From assembly GCA_013314775.1 (NCBI GenBank), contig JABUFB010000005.1, positions 248,001 to 312,000 on the forward strand: 64,000 bases of DNA. Direction: 5' to 3'. The stretch is from Armatimonadota bacterium. Lineage in GTDB: Bacteria > Armatimonadota > Zipacnadia > Zipacnadales > JABUFB01. Below the pieces are notes generated by a model. The model searched no databases and was not told where the DNA came from. It saw only the letters and a program-made list of their open reading frames with translations. Positions 1-8,969 of the stretch are shown one piece after another (the stretch's first letter is position 1; each line of letters begins with the position of its first letter). The position numbers were made by a program, and so were the translations under genes.

Positions 1-1
1 G

Positions 2-2116
2 ATACTGGTCGCTTCCGAACTCGCCGAGCAGGATGGAATGGACGCTGTCCTATCGAAAGTAGGGCGGGCGCAGGTGACCACTCTGGACGCTGACCCGACG
101 GAGTTCCGCTCCGCGAGCAGGCAGCTTCAGGAGTTCTTTGGGGTTGACTCACTGCGTGGATTCGGGTGCCAAGAGATGCCCGCTGCCCAGAGTGCCGCGG
201 CTCTTGCGCTCCGGTACCTGAAGCAGAACCGCATGGACGCCTTACCGCATCTCACCGGTATCGCGACCTACTCAACAGCGCAGTTCATGGTCATCGATTC
301 CGCGACCCGCCGGAATCTTGAGCTTGTACGCACCTTGCGCGATAACTCCCGCGACGGCAGCCTCCTGTCGCTCCTTGACCGCACCCTCACACCCATGGGC
401 GCCCGGCTCCTGCAGCAGTGGCTCCTGCAGCCCTTGCTGGATGTGGACCAGATCTGTCGCAGGCTGGATGCCGTCGAGGCCCTCGTGCAGGACGCAGTCA
501 TGGCGGAGAGTCTCCGGGGAGCGCTGCGCAGCGTTCGCGACCTTGAACGCCTCACTAACCGCGTCACTGCAGGTACCGCAAATGCCCGGGATTTGTCCGC
601 TCTCGGCGCAAGCATCGCGTCCGTGCCGGAGGTTATCCGGTCCCTGGCTGCGGGGCGGAGCGGTTCCGCCGAAGACGGCCTCCTCGCAGACCTGCGCGAC
701 CAACTCGATCCGCTCGAGGACGTTGCCAACCTGATCTCCCGGGCCATCGCAGACGAACCACCCGCCCAAATCACTGAGGGCAACGTCATCCGCGATGGTT
801 ATTCCGCCGCACTTGATGAACTGCGGGACGCCATGATGAATGGGCGTGAGTGGATCGCACAGCTTCAGGAGAAGGAACGCCGGCGCACGGGGATCGAGAA
901 GCTCAAGATCGGCTATAACAAGGTTTTCGGGTACTACCTCGAAGTCTCACGCGTCAACACTGATCGGGTGCCTGCAGACTACCTGCGCAAGCAGACCCTC
1001 GTGAACGCCGAGCGCTTCATCACCCCCGAGCTCAAGGAAATGGAGGACAGGATACTCGGCGCGGAGGAGAAGTCCCACGAGCTGGAATATGACCTGTTCT
1101 GCCAGGTGCGCGCACAGGTCGCCGCTGAGGCCGACCGTCTTTTGTCCACAGCCCGCTCAGTGGCCCAACTCGATGTGCTCCTTTCCCTGGCCCGGGTGGC
1201 GGTGGAATACAATTACACCCGCCCGGAGGTTGACAACTCGGACATCGTGGAAATCCGGGATGGCCGCCATCCCGTGGTGGAGCGCACCCAGTTGGCCGAA
1301 GCGTTCGTGCCCAATGACGCCCATCTCGACTGCGAGCATAGCCAGATGCTTATCGTGACCGGCCCCAACATGGCGGGGAAGAGCACGTATCTGCGGCAGG
1401 TTGCGCTCATCTGCCTCATGGCGCAGATGGGCAGCTTCGTCCCCGCCCGGTCTGCGCGCATCGGGGTGCTTGATCGCATCTTCACCCGCGTGGGAGCAAG
1501 CGACGACCTGGCCACCGGCCAGTCAACCTTCATGGTCGAAATGACCGAATCCGCCAATATCCTGCATAACGCCACGGCCCGGAGCCTCATCGTACTGGAT
1601 GAAATTGGCCGCGGGACAAGCACCTTTGACGGCCTGTCCATCGCTTGGGCGGTGGCCGAATATATCGTAAACCAGATCGGCGCGAAGACCCTCTTCGCGA
1701 CCCACTACCACCACCTGAACGAGCTGACTGAGACCGTGCCTCGGGTTCGCAATCTGCGCATTGCGGTCAAGGAGCAGGGGGAAGACATCGTCTTCCTGCG
1801 CAAGATTGTGCCGGGCGGAACCGATCGCAGCTACGGCATACAGGTTGCTCGGCTTGCGGGGCTGCCCCGAGCTGTCATTGAACGCGCGCGGGAGGTCCTG
1901 CACTCGCTGGAACAGGAGGATCTGGGCGCCGGTGTCGCCCCGTCTCGTGACGCTGCGGCGCGAGTGGCCCCGGCGATCCAGTTACAGCTCTTCGAGGCCG
2001 CTCCCGACCCCGTGGTGGACCGACTCTGCAAGCTCGAACTGGAGACACTCACGCCTGTTGAAGCGTTAGTCATGCTGAAGGAACTACAGGACCAGGCGCG
2101 CAAGCGAATGGTCTGA
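2..2116 (+). CDS. mutS: DNA mismatch repair protein MutS (5' end outside window)
   Basis: MutS recognises mispaired bases and uses an ABC-type ATPase to start mismatch repair. The frame is open from base 2, so the true start lies upstream and about 150 N-terminal residues (most of the mismatch-binding domain) are missing; the visible part is 704 codons. Connector, lever and clamp domains are followed by the ATPase: Walker A GPNMAGKST at 1361-1387, Walker B with VLDEIGRGTS near 1592-1621, and the ATHYHHL segment after it. The alanine in GPNMAGKST replaces the glycine or serine of many MutS proteins and is a tolerated variant. The C-terminal tail QLQLF is the usual end region before the dimerisation helices. 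The next gene starts 24 bases downstream and is functionally unrelated. Confidence 0.97.
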   Translation: MLVASELAEQDGMDAVLSKVGRAQVTTLDADPTEFRSASRQLQEFFGVDSLRGFGCQEMPAAQSAAALALRYLKQNRMDALPHLTGIATYSTAQFMVIDSATRRNLELVRTLRDNSRDGSLLSLLDRTLTPMGARLLQQWLLQPLLDVDQICRRLDAVEALVQDAVMAESLRGALRSVRDLERLTNRVTAGTANARDLSALGASIASVPEVIRSLAAGRSGSAEDGLLADLRDQLDPLEDVANLISRAIADEPPAQITEGNVIRDGYSAALDELRDAMMNGREWIAQLQEKERRRTGIEKLKIGYNKVFGYYLEVSRVNTDRVPADYLRKQTLVNAERFITPELKEMEDRILGAEEKSHELEYDLFCQVRAQVAAEADRLLSTARSVAQLDVLLSLARVAVEYNYTRPEVDNSDIVEIRDGRHPVVERTQLAEAFVPNDAHLDCEHSQMLIVTGPNMAGKSTYLRQVALICLMAQMGSFVPARSARIGVLDRIFTRVGASDDLATGQSTFMVEMTESANILHNATARSLIVLDEIGRGTSTFDGLSIAWAVAEYIVNQIGAKTLFATHYHHLNELTETVPRVRNLRIAVKEQGEDIVFLRKIVPGGTDRSYGIQVARLAGLPRAVIERAREVLHSLEQEDLGAGVAPSRDAAARVAPAIQLQLFEAAPDPVVDRLCKLELETLTPVEALVMLKELQDQARKRMV

Positions 2117-2140
2117 AGCGATCACGCGAGGAGTACAATA

Positions 2141-3274
2141 TTGCCCAGTGCAGTTGCCGTTTCACGTCCCTATCGTCCTCCGGTGCGCAACCGCGTGGCC
2201 CTGGATGCTTTCGTTGCCGCCCTCGCGAGTTTTGTCGTGCTCGCCGGTACCTATGGTGTCTATGATGTGCTCATGGCTCCACAGGCCAACGGGCGCGACA
2301 GCCAGGCGAGCTTGTCCGCCGGGACACGTCGCGCAAGTGGCGGCCTGCTCGGGTCCGTGTTCGCCCATGGGGGGATGGAACTGTGCCCCGGAAAGCAGCA
2401 GGTCAACATCCTGGTCCTGGGTACAGATGAGAAGCGTGAGGGCGGGCGAGCAGACACCATAATGCTTGTCATGCTGCGCAAGGATACCAAGCGCGCCGCG
2501 GCAGTTTCGATCCCCCGAGATCTGAAAGTCCGTATCCCGGGTTATGGGTATCAGAAAATCAATGCGGTCTACGCCTTCAACCGCCGCAAGGGCACTGGTG
2601 AGATCATGACCCTGCGCACGGTGGAGGAGATGTTCAGACGCCAGGTGGGCTATCCGCTGGACATTGATTTCTACATAAAAACCGATGTCACCCGCTTTCC
2701 CAAGCTATTCGATGCCGTGGGCGGCCTGGACCTCTACGTGGACCGCGATATGAAGTACCGCGATAATTACGGCGGCCTGGACATCGACTTGAAGAAAGGC
2801 TTCCAGCACCTGAACGGCAAACAGATCGAGGGTTTCGTTCGGCACCGCAAGGACTGGAGGGGAAGAGCGAGCAGCGACTACATGCGCAACCAGCGCCAGC
2901 AGTACGTGCTCAAGGAACTGGTCAAGCAGAAGGCCAAGCCGGCCACCGTGACCCGTCTGCCCCAGGTGGTTCACGCGCTGCGCGAGATGGTCAGCACCAA
3001 CATGACCGTCGCCGAGCTTGCGGCGCTCGGATTGCTGGCGAGGGAGCTCGACCTCGATAACACCATCTCTCGTGTAATCGCCACTCGCCCTGAGCACAGT
3101 AGCGCATGGTATGCCATCCTGCTTCCGGGCGAAACCAAGGCGCGAATGGAGGAGGTCGACGCGGCGCTCTCGGGTGGAGAGATCGCTCCCGACAAAGATG
3201 TGGAAGCCGACCCCACAATCGGTGGGGGGCCCGAGCGCTCGGAAGCGGGGGGTACTGAGGAAACCGAGGACTAA
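2141..3274 (+). CDS. LytR-CpsA-Psr (LCP) family cell-wall glycopolymer ligase
   Basis: LCP proteins attach anionic glycopolymers from lipid carriers to peptidoglycan outside the membrane. The 377-residue protein has a short cytoplasmic N-terminus, one membrane segment at about 21-44, then the LCP catalytic domain: LGTD at 93-96, ADTIML at 104-109 and SIPRD at 123-127, the Asp/Arg motifs that bind the polyprenyl phosphate. A conserved R-H-R segment (FVRHRKDWRGR) follows near residue 235. The TTG start at 2141 is chosen because GAGGAG lies at 2128-2133 with 7-base spacing. The acidic tail has no recognised domain. It converges with the NlpC/P60-like gene, with 14 bases between the ends. Which polymer it transfers cannot be read from the sequence. 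Confidence 0.9.
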   Translation: MPSAVAVSRPYRPPVRNRVALDAFVAALASFVVLAGTYGVYDVLMAPQANGRDSQASLSAGTRRASGGLLGSVFAHGGMELCPGKQQVNILVLGTDEKREGGRADTIMLVMLRKDTKRAAAVSIPRDLKVRIPGYGYQKINAVYAFNRRKGTGEIMTLRTVEEMFRRQVGYPLDIDFYIKTDVTRFPKLFDAVGGLDLYVDRDMKYRDNYGGLDIDLKKGFQHLNGKQIEGFVRHRKDWRGRASSDYMRNQRQQYVLKELVKQKAKPATVTRLPQVVHALREMVSTNMTVAELAALGLLARELDLDNTISRVIATRPEHSSAWYAILLPGETKARMEEVDAALSGGEIAPDKDVEADPTIGGGPERSEAGGTEETED

Positions 3275-3288
3275 GGGGCGCGCCGGGG

Positions 3289-4035
3289 TTACATGGTCGA
3301 TGCCGACTCGGTCTGCGGCAGGGGCTTGATGCGGTACCGGTACTGGGGCGCAAGTCTCCGGATCACCACATCTCCGGGGCTGTGGCAGTTCCGCACGAAC
3401 TCCGCGAATGGCGTCCGGCTGTAGCGCGCCTCAGGCCAGCGTTTCAGCTTCGTGTAGTCATACACTCGGCCGTCGCTTCCGACAATGCCCACGTGCCAGC
3501 AGGCGCCTGGATATGGTTTGTACCAAGGCGAGTGACGCACGCTGACTATGTCGCCCGGCTGCACCGGAACCCCGGGCGCCCAGGTTATCGCTTCAAACAG
3601 CCGCGGGTTCTCTCCATGTATGTGCTCGCCGCCGGCACGCCGGAACCGGGCACCCACTCCCAGCCCCTCATCAACCGCGCAAGCCACAAAGTCCGAGCAG
3701 TCGTTCCCGTGCCGGCCTGGCTCGACGGCGAGTACGAAAGGCCCCATCGGCTTCTCGTTGTACAGCCTGACAGCGGCAACTGCGATGTCCCAGTTGAGCG
3801 GCTTGCTGTTGGGGAAGTTCACACTGAACTGGAAACGCGCCCATTGCTCGTAGTCGACAATCCGCAGTGCGGGGAGAACCACAGTCCGGCGCATACACCC
3901 GTTCGAGCCCTCGGTGAAGTACAGGACCGCAACCAGCGCGCAGATGGCAGTGACCACCATCAGCGCAAAGTACGTAGACCCCTTACGCCGGGCCTGCATG
4001 GATACGGTGTCCCACTGTTCTGGCGATGCTTCCAT
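3289..4035 (-). CDS. membrane-anchored NlpC/P60-like (papain-fold) protein
   Basis: The 248-residue protein has an N-terminal cytoplasmic tail, one hydrophobic segment at about 22-40, and an extracytoplasmic domain. The domain shows a Cys in NDCSDFV (Cys113) and a His in WHVGIV (His181), the order and spacing expected of NlpC/P60-type cysteine peptidases or amidases. A PGDIVSV segment between them is typical of the family. This suggests a role in peptide or peptidoglycan cleavage at the cell surface, but the match is by motif only and the exact subfamily (for example DUF1287-like) is uncertain. It lies downstream of the secreted protein gene at 4113-5318 on the same strand, separated from it by a terminator-like hairpin. 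Confidence 0.6.
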   Translation of the reverse strand: MEASPEQWDTVSMQARRKGSTYFALMVVTAICALVAVLYFTEGSNGCMRRTVVLPALRIVDYEQWARFQFSVNFPNSKPLNWDIAVAAVRLYNEKPMGPFVLAVEPGRHGNDCSDFVACAVDEGLGVGARFRRAGGEHIHGENPRLFEAITWAPGVPVQPGDIVSVRHSPWYKPYPGACWHVGIVGSDGRVYDYTKLKRWPEARYSRTPFAEFVRNCHSPGDVVIRRLAPQYRYRIKPLPQTESASTM

Positions 4036-4046
4036 TCCAGTTCGCC

Positions 4047-4089
4047 CAAAAGGAACGGGCCGGAGAGCAAAGCCCTCTGGCCCGTTTCC
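4047..4089 (-). terminator. Rho-independent terminator after the 4113-5318 gene
   Basis: Read on the minus strand, GGAAACGGGCC and AGAG pair with CTCT and GGCCCGTTCC, with small bulges, and the stem is followed by TTTT. It begins 23 bases past the stop of the secreted protein gene, in the normal place for an intrinsic terminator. Confidence 0.65.
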
Positions 4090-4112
4090 GCAAGCGATAT
4101 CCGCCCAATTCT

Positions 4113-5318
4113 CTACTCCGTGAAATCCACACCCAGCAGCTTCAGCGCGGAGTCCACATAGCGTTCTGATTCATCGAAATCCCCCCTCGCATAGGCGCTA
4201 CGGCACGCTGCGAGAAGGTCGGCGATGGGTTTGGCGGCGTCTGAATTGCTCTGGCGCAAGTTCAGGTAGGGCTCCCGCGTGGCCTCCAGCTTCTTCCGGA
4301 TGCGGTTCTTCTGGGGCACCTTGGCATACGACGGGTCACCGCTTTTCGCCGTGGGCAGGTTGGCCGCTGCTGGAACGCTAGCCTGGGGGCTCGGGGGCGG
4401 GACACTCACGGCGCCGGCCGCTGGCGCGGTGGTGGTGACTTCTGTGTCGCTGGTGCTGGGCTCGACCGGGGCGACCGGTTCGACTGCGGGCTCCACCGGC
4501 TCCACCGGCTCCACCGGCGTCGTTGTCACCGGGACGGCGGGGCCGGGCTGCGCGGGAACCGCCGCAATGTGCGTTGTGGCCGGCTGGAGCGTGCTCGCGA
4601 CCTTCCCGGTGATAAATGGGGTCAGGTCCTGGATCAGGTGCTGAACCAGTTCCTCGCGCTTGTTGGCGTACTCTTCCTCCGTCAGCGCCCGCACGGTATT
4701 GAACGCATCGCGCACCAGCAGTTCGGGCGCTCCGATGGCTGCGACCACGGGACCGGCCGGCACCACCGCCCGTGGGGTGGTGGCCCCGGCCAGGGTCGTC
4801 TCCGGCGCCGCGGGGGCTTCCGGAGCCTCAGGCTTCGGGACATCGGGAGCGGGAGGCTTGGGCGTCACAGCCGCCGGCGCCTGTCCGGGCTTTGGCTGAA
4901 ACGCGCTGGCGGGGAGCTTGGAGCAGGGGGTGCAGCGCGGGAACGCCTCGCGCAGATTCTTCAACCACACTGCCGCAAGGCTCTTGGGGGGCAGGCCGTT
5001 AGCCTTTGCCTCTGATGGGAAAACGGTGACGAGCTGAACAGGACCCGCATAGATCCGCCACAGCCCCCCCTCCTCCTTCATCGTCAGGTTGAGCTTCTGG
5101 GTGTCCTGGGTGGAAATGACCTGAGTGATGGCCTTGTCGATGGCAACGGCCCGGTCCCGGATGGTGTTGTATGTGCCCTTCTCGCGAATCGTGATGACCT
5201 TCGTGTTCGCGATATAAATGCTCTCAGATTCGCCGGTCTGGGCCAGACATGGCAGGATCAGGAGAAGGCTTAGCGAGAGGACAGCGACGATGGTGAAGCT
5301 GAGGCGCAATGTGGGCAT
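4113..5318 (-). CDS. secreted Pro/Ala/Val-rich protein of unknown function
   Basis: I do not recognise the family. The 401-residue product starts with a clear signal peptide (MPTLRLSFTIVAVLSLSLLL, cleavage after about CLAQ). An N-terminal globular part follows (residues about 25-130) with TIRDRAVAIDKAITQVIS and a CTPCSKLPASAF segment holding two cysteines. Residues about 140-330 are a proline-, alanine- and valine-rich linker with PVE repeats, and a helical C-terminal part ends with QSNSDAAKPIADLLAACRSAY. The start at 5318 has GAGGAGG about nine bases upstream. A longer reading to 5363 would bury that ribosome site and delay the signal peptide. The linker suggests a spacer crossing the wall or periplasm. 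Confidence 0.7.
   Translation of the reverse strand: MPTLRLSFTIVAVLSLSLLLILPCLAQTGESESIYIANTKVITIREKGTYNTIRDRAVAIDKAITQVISTQDTQKLNLTMKEEGGLWRIYAGPVQLVTVFPSEAKANGLPPKSLAAVWLKNLREAFPRCTPCSKLPASAFQPKPGQAPAAVTPKPPAPDVPKPEAPEAPAAPETTLAGATTPRAVVPAGPVVAAIGAPELLVRDAFNTVRALTEEEYANKREELVQHLIQDLTPFITGKVASTLQPATTHIAAVPAQPGPAVPVTTTPVEPVEPVEPAVEPVAPVEPSTSDTEVTTTAPAAGAVSVPPPSPQASVPAAANLPTAKSGDPSYAKVPQKNRIRKKLEATREPYLNLRQSNSDAAKPIADLLAACRSAYARGDFDESERYVDSALKLLGVDFTE
4491..4517 (-). repeat. three tandem 9-base units in the linker of the secreted protein
   Basis: CTCCACCGG occurs three times in a row on the plus strand, at 4491, 4500 and 4509. On the coding (minus) strand this gives successive Pro-Val-Glu units. 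It is an in-frame repeat able to change linker length by slippage. Confidence 0.85.
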
Positions 5319-5501
5319 ACGAACACCCTCCTCGTACAGACTCCGGGCAGCTTGTGGGAGCATAGCTGACTATATAGCACAGCCGTTCCTGCGTCAAGCA
5401 AGCGGCCCGTCTCGCAAGCTCTCTGGGATAACGGAGGATTCCCGAACATGCTCGTGGAACCTCCCCTGTGTCCGACCCAAATCCGCTCGAGGTGATTTGC
5501 A

Positions 5502-6464
5502 ATGGCCGACGTAGTCTGTCTTGGTATCCTGGTAGCCGACGTCTGGGGAAAACCGGTCAATGACTGGCCGGAACGTGGGAGGCTTTCCCTGGTCGACGAG
5601 ATCGGCATCGGCATCGGAGGCTGTGCGGCCAATACGGGCATCTCTTTGCTCAAACTCGGCGGCGACGTGGCCATCATGGGCAAAGTGGGCAGCGACGGTT
5701 TTGGGGACTTCGTGTGCGAGACCCTGCGCAGCTGCGGTGCTGATGCCTCCCGCATCCTGCGTGACCCGGAAGTCGGGACATCCGCCACGATGATCATGGT
5801 TGATGACGCCGGAGAGCGCACTTTCATCCATTACATCGGGGCAAACGCCCGGCTGAAACCGGAAGAACTGGACATGGATCTGATCAGCGGCGCGAAGGTG
5901 TTTCACTTTGCCGGCGCACTGGTCATGCCCGGTTTCGATGGAGAACCCGCGGCGTCCGTGTTCCAGGCAGCCAAGCAGGCGGGCGTCATCACCTCCCTGG
6001 ATACCGTTTGGAACGATACCGTGGACTGGCTCGGCCTCATGTCCCCGCTGTTCCCGCATACTGATTTCTTCCTGCCTGGACTCTCTGAGGCCCAGAGGAT
6101 CACCGGGCAGGATGCGCCTGCCGACGTGGCCGCCGCGCTGCTGGACATGGGTATTGGCACGGTGGCCCTCAAGATGGGTGATGCGGGTTCCTACGTGCGC
6201 ACGCTGAGTGAGGCGTTCACTGTGCCTGCGTTTGAAGTTGCCGCGATGGATGGCACGGGGGCTGGTGACGCCTACGTTGCCGGGTTTCTCCGCGGTGTGC
6301 TCGAAGGCTGGGATCTGGAACGCACTGCGCGTTTCGCCAGCGCCGTCGGGGCCCTGTGCGTCACCGCCATGGGAACGACCGCCGGTGTGCGTGACTTCAA
6401 CGGCACCCTCGAGTTCCTGGCCGAACGCGATGGTGCCCACTGGCTCGATCTGCGCCGCGACTGA
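5502..6464 (+). CDS. PfkB/ribokinase-family carbohydrate kinase
   Basis: The enzyme phosphorylates a sugar or nucleoside hydroxyl with ATP. The 320-residue protein has the N-terminal family signature around GGCAANTG (39-46) and the second signature DGTGAGDAYVAGF starting at residue 250, where Asp256 is the catalytic base and GTGAGD forms the anion hole. Length is normal. The start ATG at 5502 follows GAGGTGA with good spacing. The natural substrate cannot be told from sequence; ribose, 2-keto-3-deoxygluconate, fructose and adenosine are all used within the family. It stands alone between a minus-strand gene and a secreted protein gene. Confidence 0.9.
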   Translation: MADVVCLGILVADVWGKPVNDWPERGRLSLVDEIGIGIGGCAANTGISLLKLGGDVAIMGKVGSDGFGDFVCETLRSCGADASRILRDPEVGTSATMIMVDDAGERTFIHYIGANARLKPEELDMDLISGAKVFHFAGALVMPGFDGEPAASVFQAAKQAGVITSLDTVWNDTVDWLGLMSPLFPHTDFFLPGLSEAQRITGQDAPADVAAALLDMGIGTVALKMGDAGSYVRTLSEAFTVPAFEVAAMDGTGAGDAYVAGFLRGVLEGWDLERTARFASAVGALCVTAMGTTAGVRDFNGTLEFLAERDGAHWLDLRRD

Positions 6465-6580
6465 ACAAGCGCGGCGACGCGAACGTCACCACAGTTGCGG
6501 ACCGGACCTGGAGGGCGTCCGGGCTTCATTGCGGCACCCAAGGCACCTGCTCTGCGCACAACTCAGAGGAGGTGTTTGCC

Positions 6581-7273
6581 GTGGCTGCTCATCGAACGTC
6601 CCTCTTGCTGCCGGCCGTACTTGCTGTGATCTCCTGCGTCCCCGCCATCGGCCAGGTCGTGGGTGAAGGCATGACGGTCGCTCCCAACGAGGGAACACTG
6701 GCCAGTCGGACTCCCGCCACAACCGAATCGTCTCCGGCGGATCGGGCTCTGGAGGGGTCCCGCCTGCCCGAACCCTTCGACGAGCCGGAATCCGATAGTG
6801 TGGCAGTTCCCGAGCTCACCCCTGGCGACCTTGCTCAAAGTGCTGCCGCCGGCCGGAATATTCCGCGCGCCGATCGCGACGCATTCCGCGCTCGTTGGGG
6901 GCTGGACGCCGAGCGCCAGAACATGCGGACCAGGCTGCGCGCGGCTGCTCGGAACCGTCCCCGGACGGCAGGAAAAGACCGCCAAGACGACTCGGATAAT
7001 GCCTGGCTTCGTTGGCGCTTCCACCGCTACGATTCTCTGGACAGGATGCTTCATTGGCCTGACTCAGCCGTGCCCGACCGTCACGGCCTTCGGACTCTTG
7101 AGCCGCGGCAAGGCGATTGGTTTCGCCCCGGGGGGCATGCCTTCCGGGACTGGCGAATGTGGAACCCGGTCCCGGAAAAGCCCGAGTATAATGGCCCCTG
7201 GCCCTGGGAACAGGATTCCGATGGGACACCGCCGGGGGATACAAGTGTCCGCGGGGGTATTCGAAACCTGTAG
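6581..7273 (+). CDS. small secreted Trp/Arg-rich protein, unknown function
   Basis: I do not recognise the family. The GTG start at 6581 is preferred over an in-frame GTG at 6572 because AGAGGAGG (6565-6572) is spaced eight bases from it. The 230-residue product begins with a signal peptide (about residues 1-25, ending near VPAIGQ). The mature part is polar, rich in Arg, Pro and Asp, and has repeated Trp-containing stretches (WLRWRF, MLHWPD, DWFRPGG, WRMWNP, GPWPWEQD). No catalytic motif is visible. A strong hairpin 34 bases downstream probably ends the transcript. Confidence 0.6.
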   Translation: MAAHRTSLLLPAVLAVISCVPAIGQVVGEGMTVAPNEGTLASRTPATTESSPADRALEGSRLPEPFDEPESDSVAVPELTPGDLAQSAAAGRNIPRADRDAFRARWGLDAERQNMRTRLRAAARNRPRTAGKDRQDDSDNAWLRWRFHRYDSLDRMLHWPDSAVPDRHGLRTLEPRQGDWFRPGGHAFRDWRMWNPVPEKPEYNGPWPWEQDSDGTPPGDTSVRGGIRNL

Positions 7274-7306
7274 ACCAATTCCCAGTATCAGGCGAGCGCT
7301 TCAGTT

Positions 7307-7346
7307 CCCGTGCACGCACCCGATTTGTGCCGGGTGCGTGCACGGG
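7307..7346 (+). terminator. 16-bp perfect hairpin downstream of the secreted protein gene
   Basis: Positions 7307-7322 and 7331-7346 are perfectly complementary over 16 base pairs with an eight-base loop (ATTTGTGC). The stem contains two TGCACG/CGTGCA runs. There is no U-tract, only G residues after the stem, so it is not a textbook intrinsic terminator. Position and stability still favour a transcript-end or mRNA-stability element. A protein operator is possible because the repeat is fully symmetric. Confidence 0.45.
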
Positions 7347-7738
7347 GGGCAGGTGGGGCCGTTCGCGCCGGGGCCTCGCACTCTCCCTCGGCTCTGCTCG
7401 ACACCGAAACGGGGCACTGCCTCGATCCGTAACCCGCGAGAGGGTGGCGCAGGACTATCCGGGGCAGGGTCCGCGAAGCGGACTGCAGCCCATGAATGCC
7501 GGCACCCGAAGTCAGCCAACAGCTCTTGGATGAGGACGCACAACCGCGGAGCGCTCTCATCATTTCTGTCCCCCCTTCGGGGGCTCAAGTGATGTGAGGT
7601 GCGCCGATTCCACGGGTTCCTTTCCGCTTCGCTCCACTTGGGCCTTGAGCACAGGGGCGTCGCGTGGTAAACTGGTGCCCGTGGGCATCCGCGCACTCTC
7701 GCCCGGATGCCCTTTGCCACGACCCGTTGAAAGACTGC
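7347..7738. other. intergenic region without a convincing gene
   Basis: About 390 bases between the hairpin and the promoter of the NifU-like gene. I see a GAA-loop hairpin (GTCCGC/GCGGAC, 7469-7483) and a small CCCC-UUCG-GGGG hairpin at 7572-7583. Reading frames here lack ribosome sites and family features. A small structured RNA is possible but not supported by any family signature I know. Confidence 0.4.
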
Positions 7739-7767
7739 TTGTGCTGAACGTAATAGAGTTATATAAT
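7739..7767 (+). promoter_or_regulatory. sigma-70-type promoter of the NifU-like gene
   Basis: A perfect TATAAT (7762-7767) lies 17 bases after TTGTGC (7739-7744, three of six consensus positions). The expected transcript start is near 7774, about 35 bases before the ATG at 7809, which has GGAGG at 7796-7800. Confidence 0.65.
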
Positions 7768-7808
7768 GGATGCGTTGGCCACAACGCTGCCCATTGGAGG
7801 CAAATTAG

Positions 7809-8042
7809 ATGACCCTCAAGGAAAAAGTGGAAAAGGCACTGGAGGACGTTCGTCCCGCTCTGGAGGCCCACGGCGGCAACGTCACGCTTTTGGATGTCAG
7901 CGAGGACGGCGTCGTTTCGGTCGAGCTCCAGGGAGCCTGCAAGGGCTGCCCGATGTCCCAGATGACCCTGCGCATGGGCATCGAACGCCATCTGAAGCAG
8001 GAGATCCCGGAAGTCACTCAGGTCGTTGGCGCCAGCCAATAG
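7809..8042 (+). CDS. NifU C-terminal-domain (Nfu-type) Fe-S cluster scaffold/carrier
   Basis: This 77-residue protein is a stand-alone Nfu domain. Two such chains hold a [4Fe-4S] cluster between their CxxC pairs and pass it to target proteins. The ligands are Cys44 and Cys47 in ACKGCPMS, in the conserved hydrophobic context of the family. Start ATG at 7809 has GGAGG eight bases upstream and its own strong promoter. Many Fe-S proteins lie in this window (glutamate synthase subunits, polyferredoxin, NIL-ferredoxin, flavin reductase), so a carrier is functionally sensible, though it is not linked to them. The transaldolase gene follows after 68 bases and may be co-transcribed. Confidence 0.92.
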   Translation: MTLKEKVEKALEDVRPALEAHGGNVTLLDVSEDGVVSVELQGACKGCPMSQMTLRMGIERHLKQEIPEVTQVVGASQ

Positions 8043-8110
8043 CAGAAAGCCGGGATTGCCCCGGCGTTATGCTGCGTGCGTCCAGCCGCAGGCAACACAG
8101 GTGATAGGGC

Positions 8111-8761
8111 ATGAAGTTTTTTCTCGACACGGCGAATGTAGACGAGATCCGCAAGGGCATGGATTGGGGGTGCGTGGACGGCGTAACCACCAACCCGTCG
8201 CTTGTTGCCAAGGAGGGGCGCAACTTCGAGGAAGTCGTCAAAGAGATCGTGTCTTTGGTGCCGGGCCCGGTCAGCGCCGAAGTGGTGAGCGTGACCGCGC
8301 CGGAGATGCTCGAAGAAGCGCGCAGGCTGGCCGCATGGGCGCCGAATATCGTCGTGAAAATACCCCTGATCCCCGAAGGTATCAAGGCGGTCAAGGTCTT
8401 GTCCGCCGAGGGCATTCACACCAACGTCACCCTCTGTTTCTCACCCAACCAGGCGATCCTTGCCGCCAAGGCCGGAGCCAGCTACATTTCGCCCTTCGTT
8501 GGCCGACTTGATGATGCGGGCAATGAAGGCATGAAGATCGTCGCGGAGATCAAGCAGATCTACGAGAACTACGGGTTCGAGACAGAGATCATCGTGGCCA
8601 GCGTCCGCAGCCCCATGACTGTGACCGAGGCTGCCCTGATCGGCGCGGACATCGCTACTGTACCCTTCAAGGTCATGGAGCAGATGTTCAAGCACCCGTT
8701 GACCGACCGCGGCCTCGAGAGTTTCCTGGCGGACTGGAAGAAGTTCCAGGAAAGCCTCTGA
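8111..8761 (+). CDS. fsa: small transaldolase / fructose-6-phosphate aldolase family enzyme
   Basis: The 216-residue protein belongs to the short (about 220 residue) transaldolase group, which includes both transaldolase and fructose-6-phosphate aldolase. It has [13 protein letters not shown] at the N-terminus, VTTNPSL at 25-31, and VVKIPL with the Schiff-base lysine Lys83. Typical later segments are [22 protein letters not shown] and a C-terminal HPLTDRGL. The enzyme acts in the cytosol on sugar phosphates and joins glycolysis to the pentose phosphate pathway. Which of the two reactions dominates cannot be decided here. The start ATG at 8111 follows AGGTGA. Confidence 0.93.
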   Translation: MKFFLDTANVDEIRKGMDWGCVDGVTTNPSLVAKEGRNFEEVVKEIVSLVPGPVSAEVVSVTAPEMLEEARRLAAWAPNIVVKIPLIPEGIKAVKVLSAEGIHTNVTLCFSPNQAILAAKAGASYISPFVGRLDDAGNEGMKIVAEIKQIYENYGFETEIIVASVRSPMTVTEAALIGADIATVPFKVMEQMFKHPLTDRGLESFLADWKKFQESL

Positions 8762-8788
8762 ACCTGACAATCTCCTGTCGCGCCTTTG

Positions 8789-8824
8789 CCGGGCGGTCAC
8801 CCTTAGGCGGCCGCCCGGGTTTGC
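8789..8824 (+). terminator. terminator-like hairpin after the transaldolase gene
   Basis: CCGGGCGG (8789-8796) pairs perfectly with CCGCCCGG (8811-8818), with a 14-base loop, and GTTTGCTT follows. It starts 28 bases after the transaldolase stop codon. Confidence 0.5.
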
Positions 8825-8969
8825 TTGCCGTCACCCCTCGCAATGAGCGCGTCAGTCAATTGCGCCCCGTTGCCGGTTCTCACACAGGCATTTCGCTGCA
8901 CCGGACGCCGTGCCCCTGGTCCGGGCTGAAAGTCCTTCTCCACGCCGGCCCCTTGGTTTCGCCCGGCCT

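Noticed and set aside
5394-6440. Long open frame on the minus strand (348 codons) opposite the PfkB gene
   Set aside because: It lies fully opposite a well-supported kinase gene, has no family features or ribosome site, and long antisense frames are common in GC-rich DNA.
7461-7491. Possible SRP RNA-like segment (GGGCAGGGTCCGC-GAA-GCGGAC)
   Set aside because: It looks faintly like the 4.5S RNA apical region but lacks the GGAA tetraloop context, the A-C-rich symmetric loop and the flanking long stem.
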